A stretch of DNA of 64,000 nucleotides, taken from contig CM044857.1 in assembly GCA_024500155.1 (NCBI GenBank), positions 39,264,001 to 39,328,000 of the forward strand, written 5' to 3'. The first letter of the stretch is position 1, and the number at the start of each line of letters is the position of its first letter. This stretch comes from Chenopodium formosanum. Lineage: Eukaryota; Streptophyta; Magnoliopsida; Caryophyllales; Amaranthaceae. Of the stretch, positions 31,993-42,900 are shown piece after piece. The notes beneath the pieces are model-generated. The model made no database searches and was not told the DNA's origin. It was given only the letters and a program-made list of their open reading frames with translations. The translations under genes were made by a program, and so were the position numbers.

Positions 31993-32236
31993 GTTTTACT
32001 TTGGTTTGACTTTACTTTCATTTGGTTGACTTTTTAAGTTGAATTGTTTTTAAAGATAGTCTTCCGCTGTGTGTCTTTGATAGTTGCCTTAGCCATTTTC
32101 ATGGTGGCGGTAATATCTTAGATTTTCCTATTTTTAATTCTCTAAAAGAGCAAAACAGGTATTTCAAAGGAAAGAAATTTCTAGGGTGTTACACTATTTA
32201 CTTCACCTTATTTTTGCTGATTGAAATTATTTTTAT

Positions 32237-32720
32237 TAAGGTCCTATTTGGCAAAAGTAGCAGTAACGGGTAGCTTTTAGCAGTCGAGTAGCGGGTAGCT
32301 GTTAAGATAGCGAGTAGCTGCCAATTAGTAGTGGGTAGAGGTTAGCTGTCAAAATAACGGTTGATAATACGAGTGTTTGGTAAAAAGCAGCGGTTGTAAT
32401 AATAAAATATATCAAAATTCATATAAATATTGTTTAAAAAGTAATAAAAATTTGCCAAACGCTATCCGCTACTTCTAAACGTTGCTATTTTTAACGTTTT
32501 AAAAAAACTACCTAAACGCTACCTCTATCGCTATTTGCTACTGGGATCGCTACCTTGCCAAACTCTCAAATTTTCTCAAGTATTGTTTTGACTAGTCAAA
32601 ACGCTAACCGCTACCTCAAACACTACCACTTGCTGACTGAATTATTTTCACTAAGGTCCTGTATGACAAAAGTAGCGGTAGCGGGTAGCTTTTAGCGGTC
32701 GAGTAGCAGGTAGCTGTTAA
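32237..32720 (+). repeat. Direct repeat pair of 69 bp
   Basis: 32237-32305 and 32652-32720 both run TAAGGTCCT...CAAAAGTAGC to GTAGCTGTTAA, with a handful of differences. GTAGCGGGTAGCTTTTAGC motifs and their complements (CGCTACC, CTAACCGC) fill the stretch between, so it is probably a repeat nested with an inverted partner. Confidence 0.6.
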
Positions 32721-33115
32721 CGAGCGTGTTCGGCGCTAGTGTTGGAGTAGCTTTTACGTAGCTTGTAATGATTTGACTTGTTCAAACCACTAATAACAAA
32801 TAAATTTGAAATTAAATTTTGCTAAACGTAAATAATTTTTACTAAATTGAAATTATTTTTTCTGAAGTGAAATTATTTTTATTGATTCTCTATTATATTT
32901 TTTTTAAAGTTACTTATTTTTACTAAATTGAAATTTTTACTAAATTGGAATTATTTTTTTGCTAAACTATAATTATTGGTAATGAATATTGTTTTTGAAA
33001 GGTGAAGTAAACAGGCCCTTGTTCGTCTTAAATTTTTTTATACTTTGGATGAAACAAGATAAAATAAGTTCAAATATGATGAAAAAAAGACCCTAATTAA
33101 AAATTATCAATATAA

Positions 33116-33422
33116 GACCCTGTTTACTTCACCTTAGAAAAAATAATATTAAGTAAAAATAAAATCAATTCAGTAAAAATAAGTTCAGTTCAGTAAAATT
33201 AATTTCAGTTCAGTAAAAATAAGTTCAGTTCAGTAAATTAAGTTATCTTAAAGAAGAATTATAATAGAAAATCATTAAAAATTATTTCAATTCAGCAAAA
33301 ATAATTTAAGTTCACTAAAATTAATTTAAGTTCAGTAAAAATAATATAAGTTCTGCAAATATAATTTTGTTACAGTAAAAATAATTTCAGTTCAGCAATA
33401 GTAAAGTGAAGTGAACGAGGCC
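33116..33422. mobile_element. Tourist-like MITE with TAA target duplication
   Basis: 307 bp. TAA lies at 33113-33115 and 33423-33425. The left end is GACCCTGTTTACTTCACCTT; the right end in reverse complement is GGCCTCGTTCACTTCACTTT. The inside is mostly repeats of TTCAGTAAAAATAA. A similar right end (GGTGAAGTAAACAGGCCC) occurs alone at 33001-33018. Confidence 0.75.
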
Positions 33423-33608
33423 TAACTTTGATTATATGTGAACCATCATATTTTTCCATAAATTTAGGAGTTGATATTTTTGGAATCAAATCAATAATCT
33501 ATAATACATTAATACGGAGTAACTTTCAAATCCATAATAATTTCCATATTTCACCTAGGATTATCAGTTAATTATGTACTCCATAGTCAATACTCGTATA
33601 ATATAACA

Positions 33609-33974
33609 AAAACTTTTGTATACACCCGGTTTGCACTAATTTTACTGTACATCGAGCAGTATAAGGGTGACTTTTACCTAATTTTAGGGTAACTTTTTGC
33701 CCTTTTTTGGGTAACTTTAAACATAAAACAATTTTTTATATAAATAGACAATAATGAAAGTTTTATAATGGTAATTTAATTACATACAATCACTAATAAT
33801 TGATTTTAGACATTTAAAATATGATTTTTTACTAGTAATTTTTATTTATATTGGATTACTTTTATGCATATTAGGGTTACTTTTATTTATTTTAGGGGTA
33901 ACTTTTGATCAATTTAGTCTATCTTTACAGTGGATGTACAATAATTATTGTACACCCGATTTTTTTAAAAGTTT
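33609..33974. mobile_element. Second palindromic-ended element with GGGTNACTTTT units
   Basis: The left end is CCCGGTTTGCACTAATTTTAC and the right end in reverse complement is ATCGGGTGTACAATAATTATT; the outer AAACTTTT also pairs. TGTACAATAATTATTGTACA at the right end is a perfect palindrome. GGGTGACTTTT, GGGTAACTTTT, GGGTTACTTTT and GGGGTAACTTTT occur along it. It is the short relative of 20675-21451 and lacks the GC-rich cargo. Confidence 0.6.
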
Positions 33975-34379
33975 GTGATAATATAAACAAGTCAATCCAA
34001 AATTCTAAATTATATACGGATATAATAATCGTGTCGATAATATAATTTCAATAAGATATGTTAAGAAATAATCCTAATTGCTTAAGACAATTTCCAAAAA
34101 TAAAATTAAAACACGACTCGATGTGTCTAATGACTCATCAATCAATCATCCTAAACCCAACATTTAATCCACCAAATCAACAATTCAAAAAAAAAAAAAA
34201 AAAAAAAAATCATTAATTTATTCCCGTCTAACATGGGGCAAGCAAGTGGATAAGTCTAATGGATAAGAACACCACATCGTGTCCTTTTTCTTTTTTTTTT
34301 TATTTTATTGCAATTAATATTCATTTCTACCATTTTTATTTTCTTTTACATAAATCTTTTGGATTTTTATCTCACACCC

Positions 34380-34436
34380 TATATTTATCCTCAAATTATC
34401 CCACATTTCTCCTCTCTTTCTCTTTCTCTCTCTTAA
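34380..34436 (+). promoter_or_regulatory. Likely core promoter and leader of the OXS3-like gene
   Basis: TATATTTA at 34380-34387 is followed about 20-45 bp later by a C/T-rich stretch (CTCCTCTCTTTCTCTTTCTC, about 34409-34434), the usual pyrimidine patch of plant promoters. The start codon is at 34586, giving a leader of about 150 bp. Confidence 0.4.
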
Positions 34437-34585
34437 AAATAAAATTATGTTAGTAAACTTTTCTTCTTTACTCTTCTTCTTCAACATTTCCTCCAAAATA
34501 TAATAAAAAATCCCAACTTTATTATATTTTCCAAAATTATTTTAATTATTATTTCATTATTATCTATAAATTATCCAAAAAAATC

Positions 34586-36467
34586 ATGTCAATTGCTCTG
34601 GGTAATAATCGGGTTGAACAGATTTCAAGTGGGTATTTACGGCGGAATAACAAAATGTCTCCGCCGTATAATCTGCCGTCGATTTTAGATTCCGGCGATC
34701 GGACGGCGATAAGGGTGGTTGTGAAAGAGGAGGAGAGAGAAAATGGGTATTCAGATCCATGCAGTTCTTCATCTTCTTCGATTGGAATGAATAGTGATGA
34801 TGAAGAAATTGATGAAGAAAATGAAGTTGAAAGTAAATTAAATAATACTTCGTTTGATTCTGCTGTTGATGCTTTAGAACAAGCTTTACCCATCAGGTTT
34901 TTTTCTTAAATTTTTGATTTTTTTGGTTGATTTTGATTTTTTTTTGATTTGGGGTTTTGTTAAAAATTTGATCTCGCTTGTTTATTACAGTATTTTTTTT
35001 TCATTTTTTAATTAATTTATTGTATTGAATGAAGTTTGTCCTGTAAAATTTGAACTGATTTTTTTTTCCTGGGTATTTTGGAATTAAAGATAAATTTTTG
35101 TGATTTGCTTTGATTTGATTTTGTTAGATTTGTTTGGTTTGATTGATTGTCTTGATGAGTTTTGTCCTTTTATATTTTCCAATTAGTTCTTAATTTGGTT
35201 GCTGGTCTGAATCTGAAATGGGGCTGAATTGTTTTAATTGTCGTGTTAAATTTTTTTAGATTTTGTTAGGTTTAATTAGAAAATTTGAGTGTTAATTTTG
35301 TGAAATTGGAGTTAAATTTTGATAGAATTGAAGGGTTACTAATTTTGTTGGTTGAAGTTAGAATTTTGCTGATTTAGAACAAGATGAACTGATAGTTGAT
35401 TTTGTGGTTGTGAATGGCAGAAATTTTACCAATTTGATAACAATAGTCAAAATAAAGGTGACAACTTTATTACATGTTCAATTAATTGATGTTTAGTAAG
35501 AAGGTACTAAGTTGTTCAATCTATACCCCAGAATTTGGACTGGGAATTCACAATCAAATTGAGATCTTTGAAGTGATAATGTCCTTGATTTTGATTCTTT
35601 TTTGTGCATTTGAAAATGAAAATTACTAGGAATCCTTCTAAATGATTCTGATTCGACGGCGGCGAAGAGATTTAGTAAATTTTCATATTGGGTATTCTTT
35701 AATCCATTGATTCTGACCATTTATGGTCTAAATGGTCACTACTAATTTGAAGAGCATCCATCAAAATGCTTGAAGGAATGATGCCTTTTTAAGAAAAGGT
35801 CATCAAAGAATATTATTTTTGAGGAAAAGAACTTTCAATGCCTCATTTTAGGCTCTATTATTGCTCAAATTTGATGTGTTTTGTTCTTTTTTGTTTTAAA
35901 TAACGTTGCCTGTTGTTGAATGGTATATATTCTTTGAATATTCTCTTAACATGTTTGAAATTATTTTTCCAATTTTGCAGGAGAGGAATATCCAATTTCT
36001 ACAATGGTAAATCGAAGTCATTTGCAAGTTTAGGCGATGCAGCTTGTACGTCTATCAAAGAGATTACGAAACCAGAGAATGCTTACTCACGGAAACGTAA
36101 AAACCTTCTTGCATATAATCTTCTCTGTGACAATGGCAGGACATCGTTGTTGAAAGGAGGTTCCGGGTTTGGAGGTGGCATAGCGAAAAGACCAACCAAC
36201 TCTAGCCGAAGCACACTAGCAATTGCAGTTGCTATGAAAAATTGTGAATCTCATGCCAATGAAGATGGTCCCGTTACTGAAACGAATGGGAGGAGCGAGG
36301 CGAGAAACACTTCCCCCTCCTCACCGTTATCTCCTCTGCCTCCTGCGCCTTGGCGGTCGTTTTCCCTTGCTGATTTGCAGCATTGTGCTGTTAGTGCTAG
36401 TGTTGTGAACTCTAACTTATCTTCACCTTTAATTGGTAAAAGGAATAAACATGATGAAGTATCTTGA
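34586..36467 (+). CDS. OXS3-like: OXIDATIVE STRESS 3-like protein (two exons, 265 aa)
   Basis: Exons 34586-34896 and 35981-36467 join across a GT/AG intron of 1,084 bp. The junction codon is AG|G, which gives the continuous conserved segment ALPIRRGISNFYNGKSKSF. That segment is the hallmark of the plant OXS3 family of small nuclear, acetyltransferase-domain-like proteins linked to stress tolerance. Upstream are an acidic Ser-rich run (CSSSSSSIGMNSDDEEIDEEN) and downstream a basic KRKNLLAYN patch, a Ser/Pro-rich segment (SPSSPLSPLPPAPWRSFSL) and a Ser/Val tail. The whole is mostly disordered. The family is known for promoting tolerance to metals and oxidative stress in Arabidopsis; the function here is inferred from the motif only. 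Confidence 0.8.
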
Positions 36468-37710
36468 CAGATAAATGTAGGCTTTTGTTAATGACTATTA
36501 ACAATCATATATAGTAGGCAGTGTTCAACCTGCATGTTGACTTTTATGCACAATAGTATTAGTATTCGAGGCAAAATCATCTGTTGAAACTTGAAAGTGC
36601 TTATTTAGCTTGATAAAGGGTTAAATATTTGACAAATTATCTAATTCTAGGATTACTACTTGTAGAACTAGTTCAAGTTCTATCAACCTGATTAACCGTT
36701 CAAAATTTGAAATCATATTATATAGTGCTTGAGATGCTTGTATTTTAATGCTTGATTATAATGCATATTTCAACTATCAATACTTTGAAGTTTTGATAAG
36801 CTCTTTAATTATAAATCACCATATCATATAATATATAATGAAAAAAGTGTGAAGATTGTGCTAAAACTCAAATTGTTACAACTTTTAAGACATGAAGCAA
36901 GTATTACAAGATGATATGGAGTTGAGACGTGAGAGCAATTATCATAGACATTTTTATGGGCATATCTTACCAAAATAATGTTGGGGGCAAATAATTGTTT
37001 TTTTTTTTTTTTTTTTTTTTGAATAAGGGCAAATAATTGTTTCAATCAGATGACAAGGTAATTGGTCTAATTCTATTTACAATAGATAAGTTTAGGATAA
37101 TAAAATTTTGATGAGCATTATCCAAGTTCAAATTAGTTTAAAAGTCTAATAAGTTTAGATAAAATAAGTTTAGATAAGTGAAAATAGAGTGAATAAAACA
37201 CACTTTAAATAGAGATTTCAAATTCAGACTTACAATGATTGTTGGGAGAACTTTTACTTTATTTAGGGTTGGCCCGATCTTGTTCAATCAAAGTCCATAT
37301 ATTCTAAATTACCAATTAGATATACTTAAAAAGCAAATCATAAACGAGGAACGTTAGGTTTTAGTTACTTTGCTACTTGTTGCTTTCTTATTCCCAACTC
37401 ATATCAAACAGCGAAGAATATTTAATCATATCATCCTTCTCTCTTACAATAATTTCTTATCCTTATCTCACCATTATCTCCTTAATCCATATTTTTCATA
37501 CCAAGCGTCACATCATGACAATCTTTTTGCATGTTACTAGAACAAACATATGCCATGTTACATGCATACATCCAGGTGTATATGGACTTTTTACCTATAT
37601 AATCAAAGACTTGAAGGTGAACATCACAAAGTTCATCAAGTTAACTATTCTTGCTATGCATAGATAAACTAAATTGATGGACTCATACTAGAATAGTTCT
37701 ATAACAAGTT
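36468..37710. other. Downstream flank of the OXS3-like gene, no gene seen
   Basis: It holds the 3' UTR of unknown length, a T-run at about 36999-37020, and near 37165-37204 a lone Harbinger-type right end (AAGTGAAAATAGAGTGAA before ACACACTTTA). No coding frame is supported. Confidence 0.5.
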
Positions 37711-37966
37711 GCCTCAAGGATTGAAATGTGAACCTAACACGACATCAGACAAGTAAAGTGCTTTTTAGGCTACTTTCCTATTTAGGGCCCGTTCTCATTA
37801 GATTAATTTAGTTCAATTCAGTTTAGTTAATTTCAGCTGCCTCAAGGATTGAAATGTGAACCTAACACGACATCAGACAAGTAAAGTGCTTTTTAGGCTA
37901 CTTTCCTATTTAGGGCCCGTTCTCATTAGATTAATTTAGTTCAATTCAGTTTAGTTAATTTCAGCT
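37711..37966 (+). repeat. Exact 128-bp tandem duplication spanning a MITE edge
   Basis: 37711-37838 and 37839-37966 look identical. The unit holds about 74 bp of flanking DNA (from GCCTCAAGGATTG), the target TTA and the first 54 bp of the MITE (GGGCCCGTTCTCATT onward). Confidence 0.9.
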
Positions 37967-38129
37967 CTATTAAGTTCAGTTTAGTTTAGTTCAGTTCAGT
38001 TTAGTTTAGTTCAGTTCAGTTAATTTTAGCTCTATTAAGTTCAGTTTAGTTTAGTTTAGTTCAGTTCAGTTCATATCTAATGATATAAAGCCAAATTTCA
38101 TACTATTAAGCTTATATTACAACAATGAC

Positions 38130-38187
<58 letters not shown>

Positions 38188-38810
38188 GCAACAGCAACAG
38201 CAACAACAACAATAATAATGACTATTATACGGTTATACTATATTTCACTTAATGACTATTATACCATATTTCATTATTTGACGAGATAGGAGTTATTATT
38301 ATACGGTTATATCATATTTCATTTAATGACTATTATACCATATTTCATTATTTGACGAGTTAGGAGTAAAAATAGGATCAAGTTAGTTTTTAAATAAGAC
38401 CGGTCCAACTCTTTGTTGTTTTTTTATTTATTTATATTTTTTTTCATTTTGAGAATTTTTTAAAAAGTGTTTTGTGTTCTTTTGTCATTTTAATATTTTA
38501 TTTTTTTTTAATTATATAGTATATGTTTTTAAAATGTTTTGGGATTCCATGTTTTTAATATATTTTTCATAAATATTTTAATTATATAGTATATTTTTCA
38601 TAAATATTTTAATTATATAGTATATTTTTCTTAAATATTTTAATATGTATATTTGCATATACACATATAGATAATAATAAAAAATAATCAAAGATCATTA
38701 ATTAGTAGTTAAAAATCACTAATTAATAAGTTCAGTTCAGTTCAGTTCAGCTCTAATAAGTTCACTTCAATTCAGTTCAGCTCATCATTTCAATCAATGA
38801 GAACAGGCAC
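37785..38810. mobile_element. Tourist-like MITE (family A, copy 2)
   Basis: TTA precedes the left end GGGCCCGTTCTCATT at 37785 and again at 37913, because of the tandem duplication, and TTA follows the right end at 38811-38813. The right end in reverse complement is GTGCCTGTTCTCATTG. The core matches the copy at 1727-2407 almost base for base, from TATTATACGG through AAATAAGACCGG, but here a block of about 74 bp is repeated (starting at 38223 and 38297). An (AAT)n run fills 38130-38183. It is larger than copy 1 because of these duplications. Confidence 0.8.
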
Positions 38811-38813
38811 TTA

Positions 38814-39954
38814 GTGGCTTATCTAGTATCAAATGTCTTCTTATCTTGTATATTTATCCTACAAATTAACTATTTTAGTAATTTATAAAGGTTACTTGAT
38901 AAAAGAAGAAACCAAATGTATTCTTTTTCACTTTTTTTGGTAGCCAGATCGAACCAAAAAATAGGTTATTCATGTTTGAACTGATAATCTCTTGTGTTCC
39001 ACACTTCTTTTAGTTAAACTAAACTCAACCTATTCGCGTTAAATCAAATCAAACACAATCGTAGCAATTGTACTGGTAATAAGGTTAAATTAGATGAAAA
39101 GCATATGCTAAATGTTAGATAAAATGCTAACAAAAATTTCCCCTCAGATGGAGAAACCAGATTTTTTTTATCAAATGACTTATTTCAAACAAGCTAGTGA
39201 ACGAAGAACCGAGAACAGATAGATTTTTGGTACAAAACAATTTCAAATAATGCTAACAAAGCATCATCAACCTTAGTTGTCAGCTTCTAGAATTTTTATC
39301 ACAGTAGATTATGTGGACAAACAGGTGTTTTACTGAACAAGTTACAAGTTCAGAGACCAAAAAATGGTATAAATGAAAGAATGCGAGTAAGATCCTATTT
39401 GATACAAGCTAGTGAGGTTTAATAATGCCTTATATTCATCAGGAGCTGAAATGAAGCTTCATTAGCACCAAGCTTATCCGGATTTCCCTGATATTGAATA
39501 TGCCAATATTTACATTAGAATCATACACCTATTCTTCTACAAAGTAATGCCACTGCAATACCTACGTATATGTACAGACAAATGACAAGTAAATTACAGA
39601 TCTGATGTTATGAACACTAGATATTACATCATTTATAAGGCCAGCCATGATAAAAACTACGGTCAACCTTAATTTTCACGATGTAGAACTGAAATAAACC
39701 TCACAATATTGACAATTCCCAACACAAATTTACTTCGCCCAAACCTGCAAACCCTTTTCCTCTTTACCAAATAGGACTTTGCTATGGGAGATCACAGAAG
39801 AAAGGATTTGCCAATGATGTACCATTATCTTGTTATGATTTATCCAGAATAAGTGTCTTCCCTGTTGTCTTCCATGTACAAAGTTGTACAAGAATAGGTA
39901 TCGTGAGCTCTGCATACAGAGCTAGATCATACCTCTGAAAGTAACGCTGTTGAC
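38814..39954. other. Between MITE and the 3' end of the myosin gene
   Basis: This presumably holds the myosin 3' UTR on the minus strand. I see no strong poly(A) signal that would fix its end. No other gene is supported. Confidence 0.45.
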
Positions 39955-42900
39955 TCAAACAGCAGCAAGAGGTGTCAAACAAGTTTCTGTAGTACCATCG
40001 AGTAAGAACTTAGCAGCAGGAACATTTGATAGGCAGGCTGGGATTTTGACATCCATTGGATCTGTAGCTGGGATGGCTTTTGATATATCTTCGGTAGAAA
40101 AGGGTATGCTGCAGAAGAAATCAGAAATAAACACAAGGTCAATCGGCAGCAATACATAATTTCATATCAGATCAGCAAGGAAGTTCACAAGAAGTTAATC
40201 ATAATGCCAAAAAGATTTCGGTTAATTCAATATGGTATGCGACTTATGGTTTACTGTAAGGTTGATTTACTGTTAATTCAATGCTATGATGCCAGAAAGT
40301 TTATGCATTTGGAATTTTGGATTAACAAAGGTATAATAGGGCCGACCTTACACTATGAAATTCATCAAGGGTTTAATGATCAGAAAGAGAGTGCTTTAGT
40401 AAACTCTAAATTTGCAGTCAATGCTTCCAGAGTTAGGACTGTTCTATTCAACTTGTTTCAGATACTTATTACTTATTCCTTAATAAATTCATATCAGATC
40501 AAACCAGACCAAAAACATTCAGATTAGATCAGCACTTTTAATTATCATTTACTTATTGCTAAATATCGTTAATTGCGTCTAAAAAAAAATTATGAAAATT
40601 ACATATTTTAAAAGTTTATAATGAGATGAATCTAACAAGATCTATTTTGATAATGTTTTTTTTTTTTTTTTTTTATAGATTAGTATTAAAATTAAAATGC
40701 GGTCAAAGTTTAGTCAAATCATTGATCAGATTAGATCAAATCAAATCAGAAAAATTCAGATCAGACCAAACCTTAATAAAATCAGCCTAAATCTCCTTGT
40801 TTCAGGTGAAGAGAACAAGTCCTTGTTCAAAGACTTGGTACAGGAATCGCCTATAGGTGGTAGCCTACAGAACAACTTAAGGCACTTGGCCTTCACCCTT
40901 GAAGACCAAAAGCCAAATCGATGTCTAACAATATAGTGACTCGATTCAAAATGGGAAGATTATTTAGGATTGCGGGAGTAGTGCCTCAGTTATCCCAAGC
41001 TCTACTCACTTTCCGTTTTCACTATTTTAATTGAGTTTTGCTATATCCCCTTAATCATAAAATATTTATTCGGATCATCTCCTACAGGGCCATACATGTG
41101 AGACCCTACAACGTAAAAAAGTTCCTCCTCTCACAAGAGTGGTACATTAATCCATCTTAAAGTTTCTCATCCCGAAGGTTAAAGCACCCACATAAGTGGT
41201 GCATTGTTCCTGTTACTACAATTTGTCCCAATTAAATTGGCTAACTATTCACATACGTTTATCTCAATATTATTTTCACACTTTTATGAACTGGATCCCC
41301 TTACAATTTATCATTTCTCTTTTCCCAGTATGAAAGTCAGGATATTAATTGATTTGGAATGGTAGTATAAAAGAATTGTGTTTTCAGTGAGAGAAATTGG
41401 CATTGTGGTGTGTTACTGTTCAACATATGTAGCTAGCCAATTGAAGAAGCTTAGAATGGATAATGTTTTTGGTGATCATATTGAAGTCACCGAAGGAAGG
41501 ACCAGGCTTCAATGAATGACATAAAAAGATATGACAGTTTAATTTGTTAGATCATAAGAGGGGGGGGGGGGGGGGGGGGGGGGGGTTCAACTGGGACATA
41601 ATATACCCAGCACTCCAGCAGCTCAACTATAACAACGTTCAGAGTGAATTAAACTGCAACAAGCGCATATACCTTAAATCATCATCCAGCAAGAATGAGT
41701 TTGTGGCTAGATTCTGGTTATCTTTATTCAACATCTCCCTCATTTGAGCCACCACCTGACAGCCAAAGCCAATTTAATAAGCCCACAATACTTTAGTTTT
41801 ACATATTCGGAACACAAAACTATTGCCAAGCTCATGTACATTTTCAAAAGAAAATCTTTAGACAACATGCCAGGCAACAAGTCAGATGATATAACATTTA
41901 CAATATTAATCCATTTGTTGTAGCCAAAACATGGGCAGTATCATTTAAACAGAAAGAACCAGGAATGCAGCTAACCTCATTGGAAACACTTTGGGTGCCA
42001 TATTTATCATCCCAGTACATAGTGCTTATTCTATAGATTTGTCTTACAGTTAAGGCCTGAAAAAGGGTAAACGAATATTTTTCCACCAAAATCCAATGTC
42101 AAAATGAATAGTGAAGCAAGACCCAGTTTAAAACGGAAAATAAAACTATAAGAGGAAAAGATCTGAATATAAGTCTAAAAGGGTAAAGGATCATACAGGG
42201 CATAAATCCTGCTTAATCTCTTCCAAAGACTTCTTCCTCTTTTGATGTATTACCTAAAGATTATTAATGAGTATTCCACAAGTCAATACATTAGAAATCT
42301 TAATAGATCCAGATGCAAAACAAAAACATACTGCTACTACTACACAAAACATACCAGGAAACCAACAGCTTGTCTGATATAGTTAAGCTCATGCCAGGCT
42401 GTCCCAGCAAACTACAATACCATCAGTAAAGAAGTTTCAGTATGACATAACCACTCTATTAAGTAAAGATCAAAAATTGAAAGGAAGAGCCAAAAGGGGG
42501 CCTTTACCTCATCTGTCACACTTGCAATCCATTTCTCTAGTTCAGCCAAACCAGATTTTACATATTCACCATTCGAAAAAGTGCAGCATTCACGTCGCAG
42601 TAGTAGACTGCAAAACATTTTCTTTAGCATAAAAAGCAGAACTACGTCTGTAACAGCCAAAGACAAACCTATAAAAGTACGTACCTATTGAAGAGATTAA
42701 TGTTGATAAAAGAGAAAACCTGGGTAATGAGCTTGCGGATAAAAAAGGAGGGTACCTAAAACAAGTTCCAAGATCAGCATAAACATTTAGCAGACGATTG
42801 CATCTCCCCCCCCCCCCCCCCCCAACACACACACACAGACACACACGCACGCAAACACACACACACACACACATGCACGTGCATGCACTCTTCCTCCATT

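Larger units (their letters stand above)
27986..32192. mobile_element. Composite LTR-derived block bounded by 75-bp inverted repeats
   Basis: 27986-28060 and 32118-32192 are inverted copies. Both start TAACACCCTAGAAATT and continue through TACCTGTTTTGC to ATAGGAA-ATCTAAG. Between them lie a minus-strand LTR with polypurine tract (to 30025), two tandem-repeat blocks, and a second LTR-like segment starting TGTAATACCCCG at 31992. I find no gag, pol or transposase. It could be a large inverted-repeat element, or two LTR fragments in opposite orientation. No target duplication is clear. Confidence 0.5.

Noticed and set aside
34564..34893. 109-codon frame antisense to the OXS3-like first exon
   Set aside because: Mirror frame of a Ser/Asp/Glu-rich coding exon; the plus strand has the conserved motif and correct splicing.
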